Below, piece by piece: positions 31,634 through 42,444 of a DNA stretch of 64,000 bases (positions are counted from its first letter, which is position 1; each line of letters begins with the position of its first letter). The DNA is from Chlorops oryzae. Taxonomy: Eukaryota > Arthropoda > Insecta > Diptera > Chloropidae. The stretch covers positions 58,198,884-58,262,883 of the forward strand of contig CM035806.1 in assembly GCA_020466095.1 (NCBI GenBank), in the 5' to 3' direction. Below the pieces are notes generated by a model. The model saw only the letters and a program-made list of their open reading frames with translations. It searched no databases and was not told the DNA's origin. The translations under genes and the position numbers were made by a program.

Positions 31634-32543
31634 TCACTTATGGGATGAAAGGATTTTTTTCTGCTGGTGCACTTTTTGTCTGCACCGGTTATAGGCCAGC
31701 TCTATTGATTTGCGTGCTTGCTGCTCGAACTGCTTTTTGTCAAGTTCATGGTATACTTCTGCGAATATAAAAAGTGGATTAAAACTTATATTAATGACTT
31801 CTATCAAAAATATTACCATTAAGAATTTTTCAAAAAAGGGTTTGGGCACTGAGACATTTTTTCCCCGCTCTACCGTCCCAGTTAAAATCATTTAAAACGG
31901 AGTCGTCGGCACACAATCGAAGAAGCGAGTCCAGGGTTTGATTACCTTTGCGACTAAACAAGAATGTGCGCTAAGAAGAATTTGTTAGTATTGTTTGAAA
32001 AAAATTTGTTCAAAGCATTTTAGCTACCATAGCATTTTCGTTGTCCTTATTTTTAAGCTGGTCTTGCAAGGCTTCCGTATGAGATATATTTGAAATCGGA
32101 AGAAATGATCCCGTTTTTCCTTCCCTCTCGCTTGGGTTAAAGCCAAAAAAACCTTGTGTCGCTTTATATGTCATTTTGATATATAGCAGTGTGTCGTTCA
32201 GCATTTTGCTCTCCGGTTGGTTATTGTCTACGTTTTCTTTGTCCGCAATAAATTTTTGATGTAAAGCATCTATTTGTTTCTGCATCTGTTCCATTTGTTT
32301 TTGCATACCGTTCAATGCTTTCATGATTTCAGTTATAGAAACCGGTGCGATGGAACTTGATGCGGATTCGCTATCTTCTTCATCTAATAAAAAATTATTC
32401 TTACGTAAATAAAAATGTATTTATTATTACATAAATAGTTACCATTGAAATTACGTGTTACGCAGAAACGCTTTGGTGGCTGTTCGATCACTTCCTCTGC
32501 ATCACCAAGGTAATTCAACTCCCGGAAAAACTGCCATGGTACC
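31634..32543 (-). CDS. DUF4806-like insect gene, last four exons, with one in-frame TGA
   Basis: Four exons with GT-AG introns of fitting phase can be read on the minus strand: 32543-32443, 32383-32028, 31970-31817 and 31758-31634. The first acceptor is TTGCTTAG. The product has an acidic, serine-rich segment, a coiled-coil stretch (MQKQMEQMQKQIDALHQ), then FLPISN and, across exons 2-3, a FNWDGRAGKK block typical of the DUF4806 domain of unknown function found in many insect proteins. A basic tail ends KILSSHK. The frame is perfect except for TGA at 31832-31830, about 45 codons before the end. That may be a null allele, a sequencing error or decay. Upstream exons are missing; a LINE begins within 50 bases of the first exon found. 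Confidence 0.6.
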
Positions 32544-32574
32544 CTAAGCAAGAAGCTAAGTATTCTGCGTCCCT

Positions 32575-35026
32575 AATATGCTCGCAAAAGTATGTTAAAA
32601 AAATTATATTGCTTCAGGAAAACTAACACAGTCAGTAGCAGGCTAACATATATTAAAAGCAGAGTAAAGTATGCAAAGCTATGTGAGGAAAAGAAGTTAA
32701 GGTACAAAATCAAAAATATTGAAAAATTAAACGTAGTACGTGACAGCCGCGAATGGTGGAAGTTGGCGAATTTTTTAAGGAATAGTCAACATACTATCAG
32801 TAGTAACTTAAGCGCCATGGAATTCTACGACTACTTTAAATCGCTGTTATTCAAAGAAGAGCGTGAAGTTGACTCTACTTGGTTAATACCTTACTCAATC
32901 GATACATTTCTAGACTCCCCTTTTGAAATGAGAGAGATACACTTAGTCCTAAGTAATGCCAAATTGAACAAGGCTCCTGGACACTATAGAATAAGTTACG
33001 AGTTCTACAAAAATGCGCCTATTTGTTTTCTGGAAGAGTTACTTTCACTATTTAACTTTATTTTTCTACGAGAAGCAATACCGGACTCCTTCCGAACCTC
33101 AATTATAATACCGTTTTTTAAAAAAGGCGATGCACATATTGTCTCGAACTATAGAGGTCTGTCATTTCTTGATACATTATATAAAATATTCACTGGCATA
33201 ATCTTGAATCGAATCAATAGCTGGTTGGATTGTAAAAATATTCTCTGTGAATATCAAGCAGGCTTCCGAAGAGGTTATTCCACAGTTGATAATTTGTTTA
33301 ACCTAACTAGCATTGTAAATTTAAACTTGCAACAGAAAAAGAAAACGTACGCATTTTTTGTGGACTTCTCAGCAGCCTTCGACATGATTCCAAGAAACTC
33401 ACTATTTCGTAAATTAAGTAGCGCGGGACTATCCCATAAAATCGTTCATATCTTATATAAGCTGTATGATGGTACTACCAGCCGAGTATATGATGGTCAC
33501 TCTCTCTCAGATCAATTCGCAGTGAACCAAGGCGTAAAGCAAGGTTGTTTACTAAGTCCGGTACTGTTTTCGCTGTATCTAAACGACTTGCACGAAAACT
33601 TTCCTGGTGGCGTCGCAGTTGCGGGCACCAATGTCAAGGTCCTGCTATATGCAGATGACATTGTACTCCTGGCGGACTCCCCTACGGTTTTGCAAGATAT
33701 GATCGATGCGCTGAATGTATATTGCAACCAATGGGCTTTAAGTGTCAATCTTAGCAAATCAAAAATAATTATTTTTAGACAATGCACTAGGATCAGTCGA
33801 CATCTCTCTTGGTCATATGGCAATAATCAAATTGATATCGTAAACGAATACAAATACTTAGGTATTATTTTAACTTAAAATTTATCTTTCAAAAAACACC
33901 TTGAGCCAAAACTGGTTACAGCCAAGACCGCAATTAATTCTACTTGGTTAGGCTATATTCACCATCCAAAAATAACCTTCTCCAACAAGCTAAAAATATT
34001 TCGTGCTGCAGCTAGATCCATCTTGTTTTACGGTGCTCAGGTATGGGGTTTCCTAAGATTCGAGTCTGTAGAGAAACCTTTGCGCTATTTTTTGAAGAAA
34101 ATGTTATACCTCCCCAATAACACCCCAATTACATGCTTCTCATCGAAACCGGTCTGCGATCGCTTTTTTCAGAAACTTTATTTTTGCATTTCAACTACGT
34201 CAGAAAAGTTTTTCCCCCGCGTAGACTCCCTCGTATGTTAGCAGAAGAAACTCTTCGTGTGGATGCATTTTGGCTACCTCACTGGAAGTCCCTATGTAGG
34301 GAATTTGGAATTAGCTTTGATTGTGAGACTTGGAGACTGGACCCGGCTTTCCACCATGCTCGAATCATTGAACTACTATGTTCTATGGAGCAAAATAAGC
34401 GAATTCAAAGTGCTAGAAACTCGCAGTTTCATGACTTGTACCCGGCTCTGCTATATGATGCGCCATCCTACTTTCGTGATGGCAATTCGGCTCATTTCGT
34501 CAGTTTGATTTTCAAAGCTAGAGCTGGTGTGCTAACATCAAGGGCACGATCTTTTCATAGCAATGTAACCGCTGTTTGCTCATTGTGCAACTGGAACGAA
34601 GAAGATGACACACTTCACCTAGTGGGCAGGTGTCCTATTTTCATAGGAAATAGGCAAACGTTTTTTGGGAAACGCGTTTTAGATATCCAAGAGGTTTATG
34701 ATATTTTAAATGGCAAAAATTACACGAGCTTATATTCATATCTACTGAACTGTCTTAAGTACAGGAATCTTATTTTAACAGAGTATTGCTAATCATGATT
34801 CCAATGATTATTTCCTTTTCGTTCTTCCTTTTGTCACATGGAAATGTCGACTCTTAAATTGTACATAGGAATAAATATATGAGAATCCTATTCATTTATC
34901 TTTCAACTGTATGCCAAAATACATAAAATGTTACGTCTTATTATGATTTAAGTACTGCACTATCTTTCTAGTTTTAATCCAAAATGTAAAAATTCTTGAA
35001 TAAATCATTAATCATCATCATCATCA
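32575..35026 (+). mobile_element. 5'-truncated LINE B (clade not assigned) with ATC-repeat tail
   Basis: RT, C-terminal Cys-His motif, 3' UTR and an ATCATCATC tail (about 35006-35026) are present; the endonuclease is missing, as usual for a 5'-truncated insertion. It lies immediately upstream of the DUF4806-like exons, probably in an intron or 5' region of that gene. The RT style and C-terminal finger suit I/ingi-type or related clades. Confidence 0.75.
32592..34792 (+). pseudogene. LINE B reverse transcriptase and C-terminal zinc-finger, nearly intact
   Basis: The RT domain is open from 32592 to 33878: KLNKAPGHYRISYEFYK near 32960, SNYRGLSFLDTLYKI near 33153, VDFSAAFDMIPR near 33360, GVKQGCLLSPVLFSLYLND near 33530 and catalytic YADD near 33648. 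A single in-frame TAA at 33876-33878 and one frameshift near 34130 separate it from the thumb/C-terminus. A CSLCNWNEEDDTLHLVGRC motif near 34580-34635 (C-C-H-C) is the usual C-terminal finger. It stops with TAA at 34792. Few lesions suggest a fairly recent copy. Confidence 0.85.
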
Positions 35027-35214
35027 ATTTTTATGAGAGCAATTAAAAAATTCACTTATTAAAAATTTTTACTCGCATCGCATCACCTTTCCGCAAGCCA
35101 AACAGTTATCGAATAAAATTGGCGACAAAAGGGTTGTTTTGACACTGGATATCGCATTTCAGAGTAACGTGAAACTCTGGGGTTAGCGGAAATTTCGAAT
35201 ATCGAAAATTTTAA

Positions 35215-35607
35215 GGCCCGTTTTCTGAATGTCCGGTTTAACCGTAACCGGAAGTTATTTTAACAAAAAATCAAGTTTCGTTTTCTCAAAATACGATTAA
35301 GGCACAAACCTTAACCGACGCTCATCTGCCGATTAAATTTATTTGTAAGAAACAGCTGGTGTTTAGATCTAGTTGCTTTGATATAGCACATTTAGCATTC
35401 GTTTATTACAAATTAACATTTCTCAGTCGTTTTGACATTGAGAAACAGATGTTTTTTGAACGCGTTGCCAACTTCTCACTTATTAACCAGAACAAATCAT
35501 TTAGACATTGAGAAAACGAAATGGTGAACCGACACTTTTAATCATTCGATTAGTTTAACTGCCGGTTAGTTAATCTAGACTTTAACCGGACATTCAGAAA
35601 ACGGGCC
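35215..35607. mobile_element. MITE, PIF/Harbinger-type, 393 bp
   Basis: TIRs of at least 24 bp start GGCCCGTTTTCTGAATGTCC; the sequence is flanked by TAA on both sides (35212-35214, 35608-35610). A 3-bp TWA duplication is the mark of PIF/Harbinger insertion. No ORF. Confidence 0.85.
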
Positions 35608-35783
35608 TAAATGCGATTATCGCAATACAGGGTACCGATTACTCGATTTTGCGCATTTTTTTTTTTTGTCGCATCGCAATACAGAGTAGGGCCCCAGGTG
35701 TTAAGGCCAGCTATTCTACAGTTAAACGGGTTATAAGTAAAGCGAAACACATAAGGCGACGGAAACTCCGAAAGAAGCTACCT

Positions 35784-36062
35784 CTATAATGTAGCTTTAC
35801 CAGGGTCGTATTCTGAGAAGACATCCATGGGTGCTGCAGCGGCGGTTGTAGTACTGATATCTGTTTTTGTTTGAAGATCAATACTTCGGTGCATTGGTAC
35901 TGGAATGAATTCTGAGTGCGGTAATCGTAATTGGACACTTGGCACTGCTACATAAGTTTTATTCTTTGCTTTCCTTCTATCCAAATTTATATGGTAGTTC
36001 ACATCATACAAACATACATCCATAACAATTTTCTTCTTGATGCGCGCTGTTGACGTCCACAA
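35784..36062 (-). CDS. Possible orphan exon or ORF, unrecognised
   Basis: A 92-codon open stretch with a non-repetitive, protein-like composition (many Val, Pro and His; VPSVQLRLPHSEFIPVPMH) ends close to a donor-like CCTG-GTAAAG. It lies upstream of the DUF4806-like gene on the same strand, so it might be one of its 5' exons, but the reading-frame phase does not directly match the first known exon. It may equally be chance or TE-derived. No function is proposed. Confidence 0.2.
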   Translation of the reverse strand: MWTSTARIKKKIVMDVCLYDVNYHINLDRRKAKNKTYVAVPSVQLRLPHSEFIPVPMHRSIDLQTKTDISTTTAAAAPMDVFSEYDPGKATL

Positions 36063-36216
36063 ACATCACAAAAATTGTCCATTTTACATTTTGTTTCCGA
36101 CATTTTTAATACAATATACGAGTATATTATACAATGTTTTTTTTTGTTATTTGAATGTGACCGATGCACTTAATTTGAATCACTCACGAAATGAAATTAG
36201 TTCCAAAAAAATTAAT

Positions 36217-36335
36217 AGTGGCATTCAAGCAACAGTGCAAATCGCAGTGTGCAATATTTGCACTGCTTTTTTTGTACGCAATTTGACAAGTGCAAATATT
36301 GCACACTGCGTTTGCACTGTTGCTTGAATACCACT
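36217..36335. mobile_element. Nearly complete palindromic micro-MITE, 119 bp
   Basis: Two arms of 47-48 bp (AGTGGCATTCAAGCAACAGT and its complement) almost fill the element, leaving a ~23-bp loop. AAT flanks both ends. RNA from it would fold into a long hairpin. Confidence 0.8.
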
Positions 36336-36398
36336 AATAGCGAATTTTATAACGACCACGCGAAAATTAAAAGACATCTGCTTCGGCTGTGTTTCGAG

Positions 36399-36548
36399 CA
36401 TATAGAACTATAGCTGCAACTTCGGCTAAAAGCTATTACGTGGTTCACCACAACACTCGACTTATGGTTCACCACAGTTGAACTTTTTCACCAAATCATG
36501 CCATAACGCGCCAAAATTTGGCCGAAGTTGCAGCTATAGTTCTATATG
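36399..36548. mobile_element. MITE with perfect 28-bp TIRs and 8-bp target duplication GTTTCGAG
   Basis: TIRs start CATATAGAACTATAGCTGCA and are identical over 28 bp. GTTTCGAG occurs at 36391-36398 and 36549-36556. An 8-bp duplication is made by hAT and P-type transposases; the CA start suits either. The core has a repeated GGTTCACCACA. Perfect ends and duplication imply a recent insertion. Confidence 0.92.
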
Positions 36549-36699
36549 GTTTCGAGTCTTAACTGAATCTTTATTTTTGAAATTAGTTCGCTTGTACGAA
36601 ATAAAAAAAAAAAAATCGCTAGCTGTGCGGTGCTAGAAAACAAAAAACTTGTTTTACTAGTTCCTTATACTTGGAACTTCCCTTTTCAATTACTTCTAC

Positions 36700-36830
36700 C
36701 TAAGGGGCTTTCCATAAATTACGTAGCCTCAGTTTTGGCATATTTATCCCCCCCCTTCCCACACGTGGCTTACCGTAGCTTTTTGTTAACCCCCCTCCCC
36801 CACCAAAAGTCACATGTCGATTGCGCGACA
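36700..36830. repeat. Short dispersed repeat with GGGGCTTTCCATAAATTACG
   Basis: GGGGCTTTCCATAAATTACGTA followed by C-rich runs resembles a widely scattered insect DNA-element end. The partner end was not found here. Confidence 0.3.
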
Positions 36831-38129
36831 TGTGTGAATTTATGTATATATATATATATAGTCACCCTTCTTTAATTAGCTATTGCGCAATTTACTTTAA
36901 ACCAAAAGCTTACATGTTCGTATCTCTTGTGAAGTAAGGCCGGAAAGTCGGATGCCACCCTGCGCTCTTAATACTCTTCGATAACTTCCCAGCAAGAACC
37001 CAGAAAACATTTACCCTTAATAGCGCGTTTCTATATGGTGTTTAACTCTGAGATGTTTAGCTAAACACTTCGAGCGTTTCCACGTATGCGAGGTGTTTAA
37101 GTTTCACAGCTGTTTGTTTATTTACAATTGCAAGCAGTGCTGCCATTTGTAAGAAAATCACTTGAAGGGAAAGAGGGACAGAATTATTAAATTCGACAAA
37201 ATGTAGGGAATTCGTGGTATATTCTTAAATATTAAGAGATATTTTGAATATAGTTTCTTGTCGATCAATAAAAACGACAAAATAAACGTCTCGTCTCGTG
37301 GAGTTGGAAGTGGAAAACCCAGACAAAACTATATCTGAAAGAATTTAGGAGGATTATAATTTTTACACGGTTTTGAAATCGATTTCTGTGACATGGCCCA
37401 TAATCTTAATTTTATTATTTTTGGTAAAAACTATCGTTCAGCATCGATACTCTACCAAGAATCATACAATACAAGAATATGCCTTGCGCATATAATACAG
37501 TTTTTTCGAATTTTTCCGTGTGTAAAAAAATTTAGGGAATTTTTTGTAGTTTGTAGGGAATTTTTAGTTTTGCTTTTGGCAACATTGCAAAACATGAGCA
37601 ACACAAATTGCAATTATTTTGTGAAGTTAAAAGAAATGGATAATTCAAGCGACAAAGATCAAGATTTTATGGTATTTTGACAGTCGCTATTGATATCTGG
37701 AAAAATAATTTGCAAATAATTAGATAAACATTCAACGCAAAGTATTCCGTCTTTACCTTCCATTTTCGTTTTTTGTTTTGATTTTCGTTTGACAGTTAGA
37801 TATGCATGAAATTCTGATACGAAAAATCGATTTTTTTCCTATCGATGACAGTGTGTATGAGGTGTTAAGATTGAGGTACAATAGGTGCGACAGAACGACA
37901 CGACGATGCGCTTTGTCGTCGTGATCTGTCAAATGTAATATCAATACACGCAAACCTATGGAACAACGTACAATGCTCTCGGATACGACAGCACGATGCG
38001 ACAAATATTCGAAAAATTGAATATTTGTCGCTCCGACACGATTTGACATTCTGAAAGCAGGGATGGTTGCGTTAAAAACAGGGCTGATATCTGAAACATC
38101 TTTTTTGAAAGGAAAATGGAAGTTATGAA

Positions 38130-38290
38130 ATGGATAAGCTCAGCGAGGAAAATATTCAAATATTAATAGATTTGGTGCGCGAAAAGCATATGTTTTATGA
38201 CAAGGGCCATCCGCACTATAAAAAAGCGATTGGAAGGACAACGTGTGGCAAGATATAGCAAGAAAACTACATTCAAATAGTCAATGTCAA
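38130..38290 (+). pseudogene. MADF-domain fragment (Harbinger accessory DNA-binding protein)
   Basis: Reading from ATG at 38130: ENIQILIDLVREKHMFYDKG, then HYKK; after a one-base frameshift, DWKDNVWQDIARKL follows. This is the start of a MADF (Myb/SANT-like) domain, known in the second protein of PIF/Harbinger elements, where it helps bring the transposase to DNA. It breaks off where the transposase fragment begins. Confidence 0.7.
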
Positions 38291-38645
38291 ATTTCTTAAC
38301 ATTCATACGAGCGGCCTTACAAAACATTTCAGGATCGTCTTTTTTCATTCCAATAAAAGTTGTAGCGTAAAATCCCAATGGGTCCCGACATTCGAACATT
38401 GGTCGAACCCACCACTTTCGCGTGCGCTTTTTTGCCTCAGTGTATTTTCGATGGCCTAAAAATGTTGCCGTTGCGTACAACAAAATTCGGTGCGAGCTCA
38501 ATGCTCTCATTTTCCTACTTTTTTTTTTGTCGTTTGCGAGTAACATATGATTGCAAACGATACGATTATCCCTGCTATTGTACATTGGCTTGCAACACGA
38601 CAAATCGGATGCGACAAATCGTTTTGTCGTGTCGTTCTGTCGCAC
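38286..38645 (-). pseudogene. PIF/Harbinger (HARBI1-like) transposase, N-terminal fragment
   Basis: A KKRTRKWWVRPMF block (near 38425-38390) followed by KKDDPEMFCKAARMNVKKFD (near 38345-38290) matches the conserved region ahead of the DDE domain in Harbinger transposases (the WWVRP and RM...F motifs). The DDE catalytic core is absent; the sequence runs into the opposite-strand MADF piece. It is a remnant. Confidence 0.65.
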
Positions 38646-38785
38646 CTATTGTACCTCAAGCTTTAAAGAGATAAACACTTTGTTATCGCGTTTAACTTTT
38701 GTATGGCAAAACACGAGTTTAACACCTCGTTTAGGGCCCTAAACGCTTAAACGCGAGTTAAACACCATATGGAAATGCACTATAA

Positions 38786-39171
38786 GAGCCTATACTGAGA
38801 TATGCAGTAACTACTTGCACTTTAGGAGCCAATTCGCTACAACGTCGTAAAAAGTGAGAGAGACAACTATATTCACGCTCCTTGAATTCTTCAAATTATG
38901 CCAACAATTTAACACCTTCGAAGTCGGTGTCAGTATTTCATTTGAAAAATGTGCCGCAATCAGCTGTCCTGGCATTTACTTCGCATAAAAAATGAACATT
39001 TTCATTTCTATGGCGAAGTAAAGCAGGCAAGTCGCATGCAACCCTGCGCACATGATTACTTGACATCTCAGTATAAGCGAAAGTAAAGTATTTACTTCGA
39101 AGTACTTTTCAATTTTTTTTGCACGTATTTCTTATGGGAGCTTTACTTACTGCATATCTCAGTATAGGCTT
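38786..39171. mobile_element. MITE C with 24-bp TIRs, abutting element A
   Basis: The ends read AGCCTATACTGAGATATGCA (38787 on) and its complement up to 39170. TAA stands on both sides (38783-38785, 39172-39174), the left copy shared with element A. No ORF. Confidence 0.75.
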
Positions 39172-39173
39172 TA

Positions 39174-39697
39174 AGGTGAGATAACAATACGTGTGCAATG
39201 CACGAATATTTGCTCACTGACGTCATAAACATTGCACACGTAATGAAATCAACGAATAATTTGTTTGCTCAAAATAATTCTTACAATATCTTACAAATAA
39301 AATGTGTGCGTTGCTCGCGTAATGTAATCAACCCAAATTTCAACTGCACAAACATTTTGTAAAAGTATGTACACGTGAAACTGTTTCCTCATACAGTACA
39401 ATCTGCTGAAATCTCTAAAGTTTGACATTATTTTCATTGAAATCTTTTAAAAACGAAACCTAGTGACATTGCGCAATCAAAATGTGTGATTCGTCCATAT
39501 ATTGTGCGAGAAAATGTTATGTGTGCAACTGTTTTTCAGATGTGTCACACATTTTTTTTGAGCAATTATGTGTGCATTGCACACGTAGTGTAATACCCTG
39601 AGCAAACAAATGAGCTTCAAATTTTATTTGTTTCAGATGTGTCACACATTTTTTTGAGCAATTATATGTGAATTGCACACGTAGTGTCATCTCACCT
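39174..39697. mobile_element. MITE D with ~33-bp TIRs, abutting MITE C
   Basis: The TIR AGGTGAGATAACAATACGTG is imperfect (a few mismatches at 39666-39697). TTA flanks both ends (39171-39173, 39698-39700). The right half holds a direct duplication of a ~95-bp block with TGTCACACATTTTTTTGAGC and TTGCACACGTAGTG. Confidence 0.75.
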
Positions 39698-39736
39698 TTA
39701 CTAAACAATTGGAAGTAATATGCGCCCGAAAATAAA

Positions 39737-39874
39737 AGGCTTGGAAAACCTGTTTTCCAATTGTTGGAATTCGTTTGGAATTCAACACAAAACAAACAAA
39801 ACGGCTCCCTTTTTATTTAATTGGATTGGAAAACATATAAATCCAAGCATTCGAATTAATTATTTTCCAAGCCT
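39737..39874. mobile_element. Small MITE, 138 bp
   Basis: AGGCTTGGAAAA and its complement TTTTCCAAGCCT bound the unit, with an inner GTTTTCCAATTG/GGATTGGAAAAC pair. The target duplication is unclear. Confidence 0.55.
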
Positions 39875-40172
39875 AAACAAGCAGTAACAATCCGATGTAG
39901 GGGGTTCAATCCACGCTGCGGCGAGCGTTTTTTTTTTTTTTTTTTTAATACTTAGCTATATAGAAATATAACATTTAAATATTAGTTCAAAACTTACAGG
40001 AATAACTAGCTTTCATCCAAACATTTATACAAATATAAAAAAAATCTTGTAAGCATGACGTTTCTGACGACTGGATAGAAACTAAAATTTATAACTGCCA
40101 ATTTTCTTAGTGAATCAGATTTTACCTCATATATCTTTCTACGTCCCAAATTTTTCTTCAACCTTTTTTCGT

Positions 40173-40250
40173 CCGTGACAGGAATCGAACCCGATCCCTC
40201 CAGATTGCAAATCGTAGCTTCAGTACGCTACCAAGAGATCTCATTTGCGA
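40173..40250 (-). ncRNA. tRNA-like / tRNA-derived SINE head
   Basis: On the minus strand a perfect pol III B box, GGTTCGATTCC (40191-40181), lies about 50 bases after TTGGTAGCGTACTGAAG, which resembles an A box. T-arm pairing is 4 of 5, but no acceptor stem closes it and the anticodon arm is irregular. A functional tRNA is unlikely; a SINE or decayed tRNA is more likely. Confidence 0.4.
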
Positions 40251-41353
40251 GTGCTAAATTTTATATATTAACGTTCGAAGAAATCGAACTGAAGAGGCCT
40301 CGTATGCATATACGATATCTATATATAAAATTCTTCGTCTTCAATACTTAATAACTTAGCTTTTTATATTATTTCGGATATCTAAATACGCTTCTTCATA
40401 AGAAACAAACATTAACCCAAATGTGGCAGTACTATTTATATGATGAGAAAGACAAGCACAAAGGGTGTCGCCGAGTACGTACGACGAATACCCCTCTCTC
40501 TACCCTGAACGTTCCTTGTCAAATAGCCATCGTTTACGCGCTGTTTTGTCGCCTAATATGAACAGCGCATAAGACATTTTGATAATGAAACACACTTTTT
40601 GTTGGTGTGGAACGCGGGGGATGTGTTAACGTGTAAATACATAGCGTAAAAATAGCGTGCAGTATCGCGCAAATGAATGTCCATCCCTGGTGTAGATAGA
40701 GGGACTGAAAATTTATCGATACCTGATAATATTGTATGGGCATTGGTATTACCCATCCCTGCTCAGTTGTTTCGATTTATTGTAACGGGGTTAAAAATTG
40801 GAAAATAAAGAAAATCCTGCAGAAAATGGTATGCCAATCAATTAATAATAGAAATCTATTTCACTTTATTTTGCTTGTTTTAATCAGATAAACTCAAATT
40901 GTTGTGTAACATAACGTCGTTGTTATATATCCATAGTATTGTTTTCTTATATTTATTTATTTCAAACTGAAAGTATAAGTAAACAAGTTTTGTACTAAGG
41001 CCTGTGGCTTTCGGCTTTTCTTTTTATTAAAAGTGCAAAATTTCAACAAAAAATCGATAATCTAGTAACGCAATGGGACAAATTACGTTATATACATTCT
41101 GCTTACTGATAGTCTTCAAATATAATATCATATCATTGATAATTACTTTCTGCTGTGGCTGCTGAACTTTTCTTGTTGATAAAGCTGAATAACGGCTTCT
41201 GCGTGCTTGGCGCGTGGGTCGCGCTGGGTTCTACACCTCCATTGAGTTGTTAGTTTTGGAGATCCCATCCTATCTAAGATGTCATTTTATAGAAAAAAAG
41301 TTCAGCTTTCGTTTAAAATTATTTTAAAAAATATTAAAAATGTCGCATTCGGC
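40251..41353. other. Intergenic, no gene recognised
   Basis: AT-rich with scattered short ORFs on both strands lacking motifs. Nothing else was seen. Confidence 0.4.
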
Positions 41354-41700
41354 GAAAAATTGCTTATAAAAATAAAAACCGTTTTTTTGTGCATCAATAA
41401 TAATTTCTGGGAATTGTAATGTTTTTTTTCGGAAAGAGCAGACAAAAATCTATAAAAATCCTTTATCACATTTTTTCCATTTCCCAATTTGCGAGACGTA
41501 GAATTTTTTGAATACAAAAAGGACCGAAAGTTTAAGAAAAATTGCTTATAAAAATAAAAACCGTTTTTTTGTGCATCAATAATAATTTCTGGGAATTGTA
41601 ATATTTTTTTCGGAAAGAGCAGACAAAAATCTATAAAAATCCTTTATCACATTTTTTTTATTTCCCAATTTTTTGAATACAAAAAGGACCGAAAGTTAAA
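41354..41700. repeat. Tandem duplication, unit ~180 bp
   Basis: Two near-identical copies (41354-41535, 41536-41700) begin GAAAAATTGCTTATAAAAAT and end AAAGGACCGAAAGTT. The second lacks about 15 bases near its end. Few mismatches indicate a recent duplication. The right side continues into ACACCCTGTATCT, an end shared with the element at 29 kb. Confidence 0.85.
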
Positions 41701-42440
41701 CACCCTGTATCTAGGCAAACGGTCAATATTTCCCCTCCTCCTTTTGCACAATTCATGTACTCTCATAGCGCAACATTTCCACCAAGTTTCATCGAAATCC
41801 CAGGTATAAAGTTTTTTGAGCGGGTACACTTGACGTGAAATGCCCCATATATCATTTTTAGACCCATTTCAACATTTTAAGAATATGGCAGCTGGGAAAA
41901 TCGGACTTTTTCAAATAAGGGCCACCCTAATGTAGCATACTTAACCATACCATATGTCCGTTTTTTCGCTGGACAGTCCGTTTTTTTCTAAGCCGATACA
42001 GCGGTCATGCGACCATATTTGAAATCATATTTGAAATCATCAAAATTTCCAAGATCCGACAAACGACGAGTACGATTGTGAGGGATAGGTTATCTACATC
42101 CACGCGCTTCGTCTCAGCTATAAACCAAGAAATTGCCGGCAATAGTTGCCTTAATGTAAAAGGGCATATCGAAAAGTTTGATTTAAATTGACTTGTGACG
42201 CTGAAGATTTTGATGAAGAATAATTATTTTTTATTCACTTAAAAACTGGTGATTTGTACTCTCAAAACTTAAATGCTTAGTTGTATTTGTAAATCTTACA
42301 ATTGTTAGTTCTGAGTCCGAAAAATTCAATTTGTTTGAACTGAAATAATGGACTTTTTTGTAAATATATACTTAAAAATGTGTCCGTTTTTTGTTCATTT
42401 TTTTCCAATTCAGCGTACAGCAAAATAAAATTGTTTTTTA
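41701..42440. other. Repeat-derived DNA without genes
   Basis: It includes a half-element ending GTGAAATGCCCC (to 41845) and, near 41945, ACCATACCATATGTCCGTTTTTTCGCTGG, which resembles 59.60 kb. No coding sequence was recognised. Confidence 0.4.
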
Positions 42441-42444
42441 CATT

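Larger units (their letters stand above)
37868..38662. mobile_element. Nested PIF/Harbinger deletion derivative B
   Basis: TIRs AGMTTGAGGTACAATAGGTG extend through a CGACAGAACGACACGAC block on both sides, about 38 bp in all. TTA flanks both ends (37865-37867, 38663-38665). It keeps pieces of both Harbinger proteins in convergent orientation, so it is a shrunken copy of an autonomous element. Confidence 0.8.
37021..38782. mobile_element. PIF/Harbinger-type element A, carrying a nested element
   Basis: TIRs TAGYGCRTTTCYATATGGTG occupy 37021-37048 and 38755-38782. TAA flanks both sides (37018-37020, 38783-38785). After removing the nested element at 37868-38662 about 970 bp remain, mostly AT-rich and without a clear ORF. 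Confidence 0.75.
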
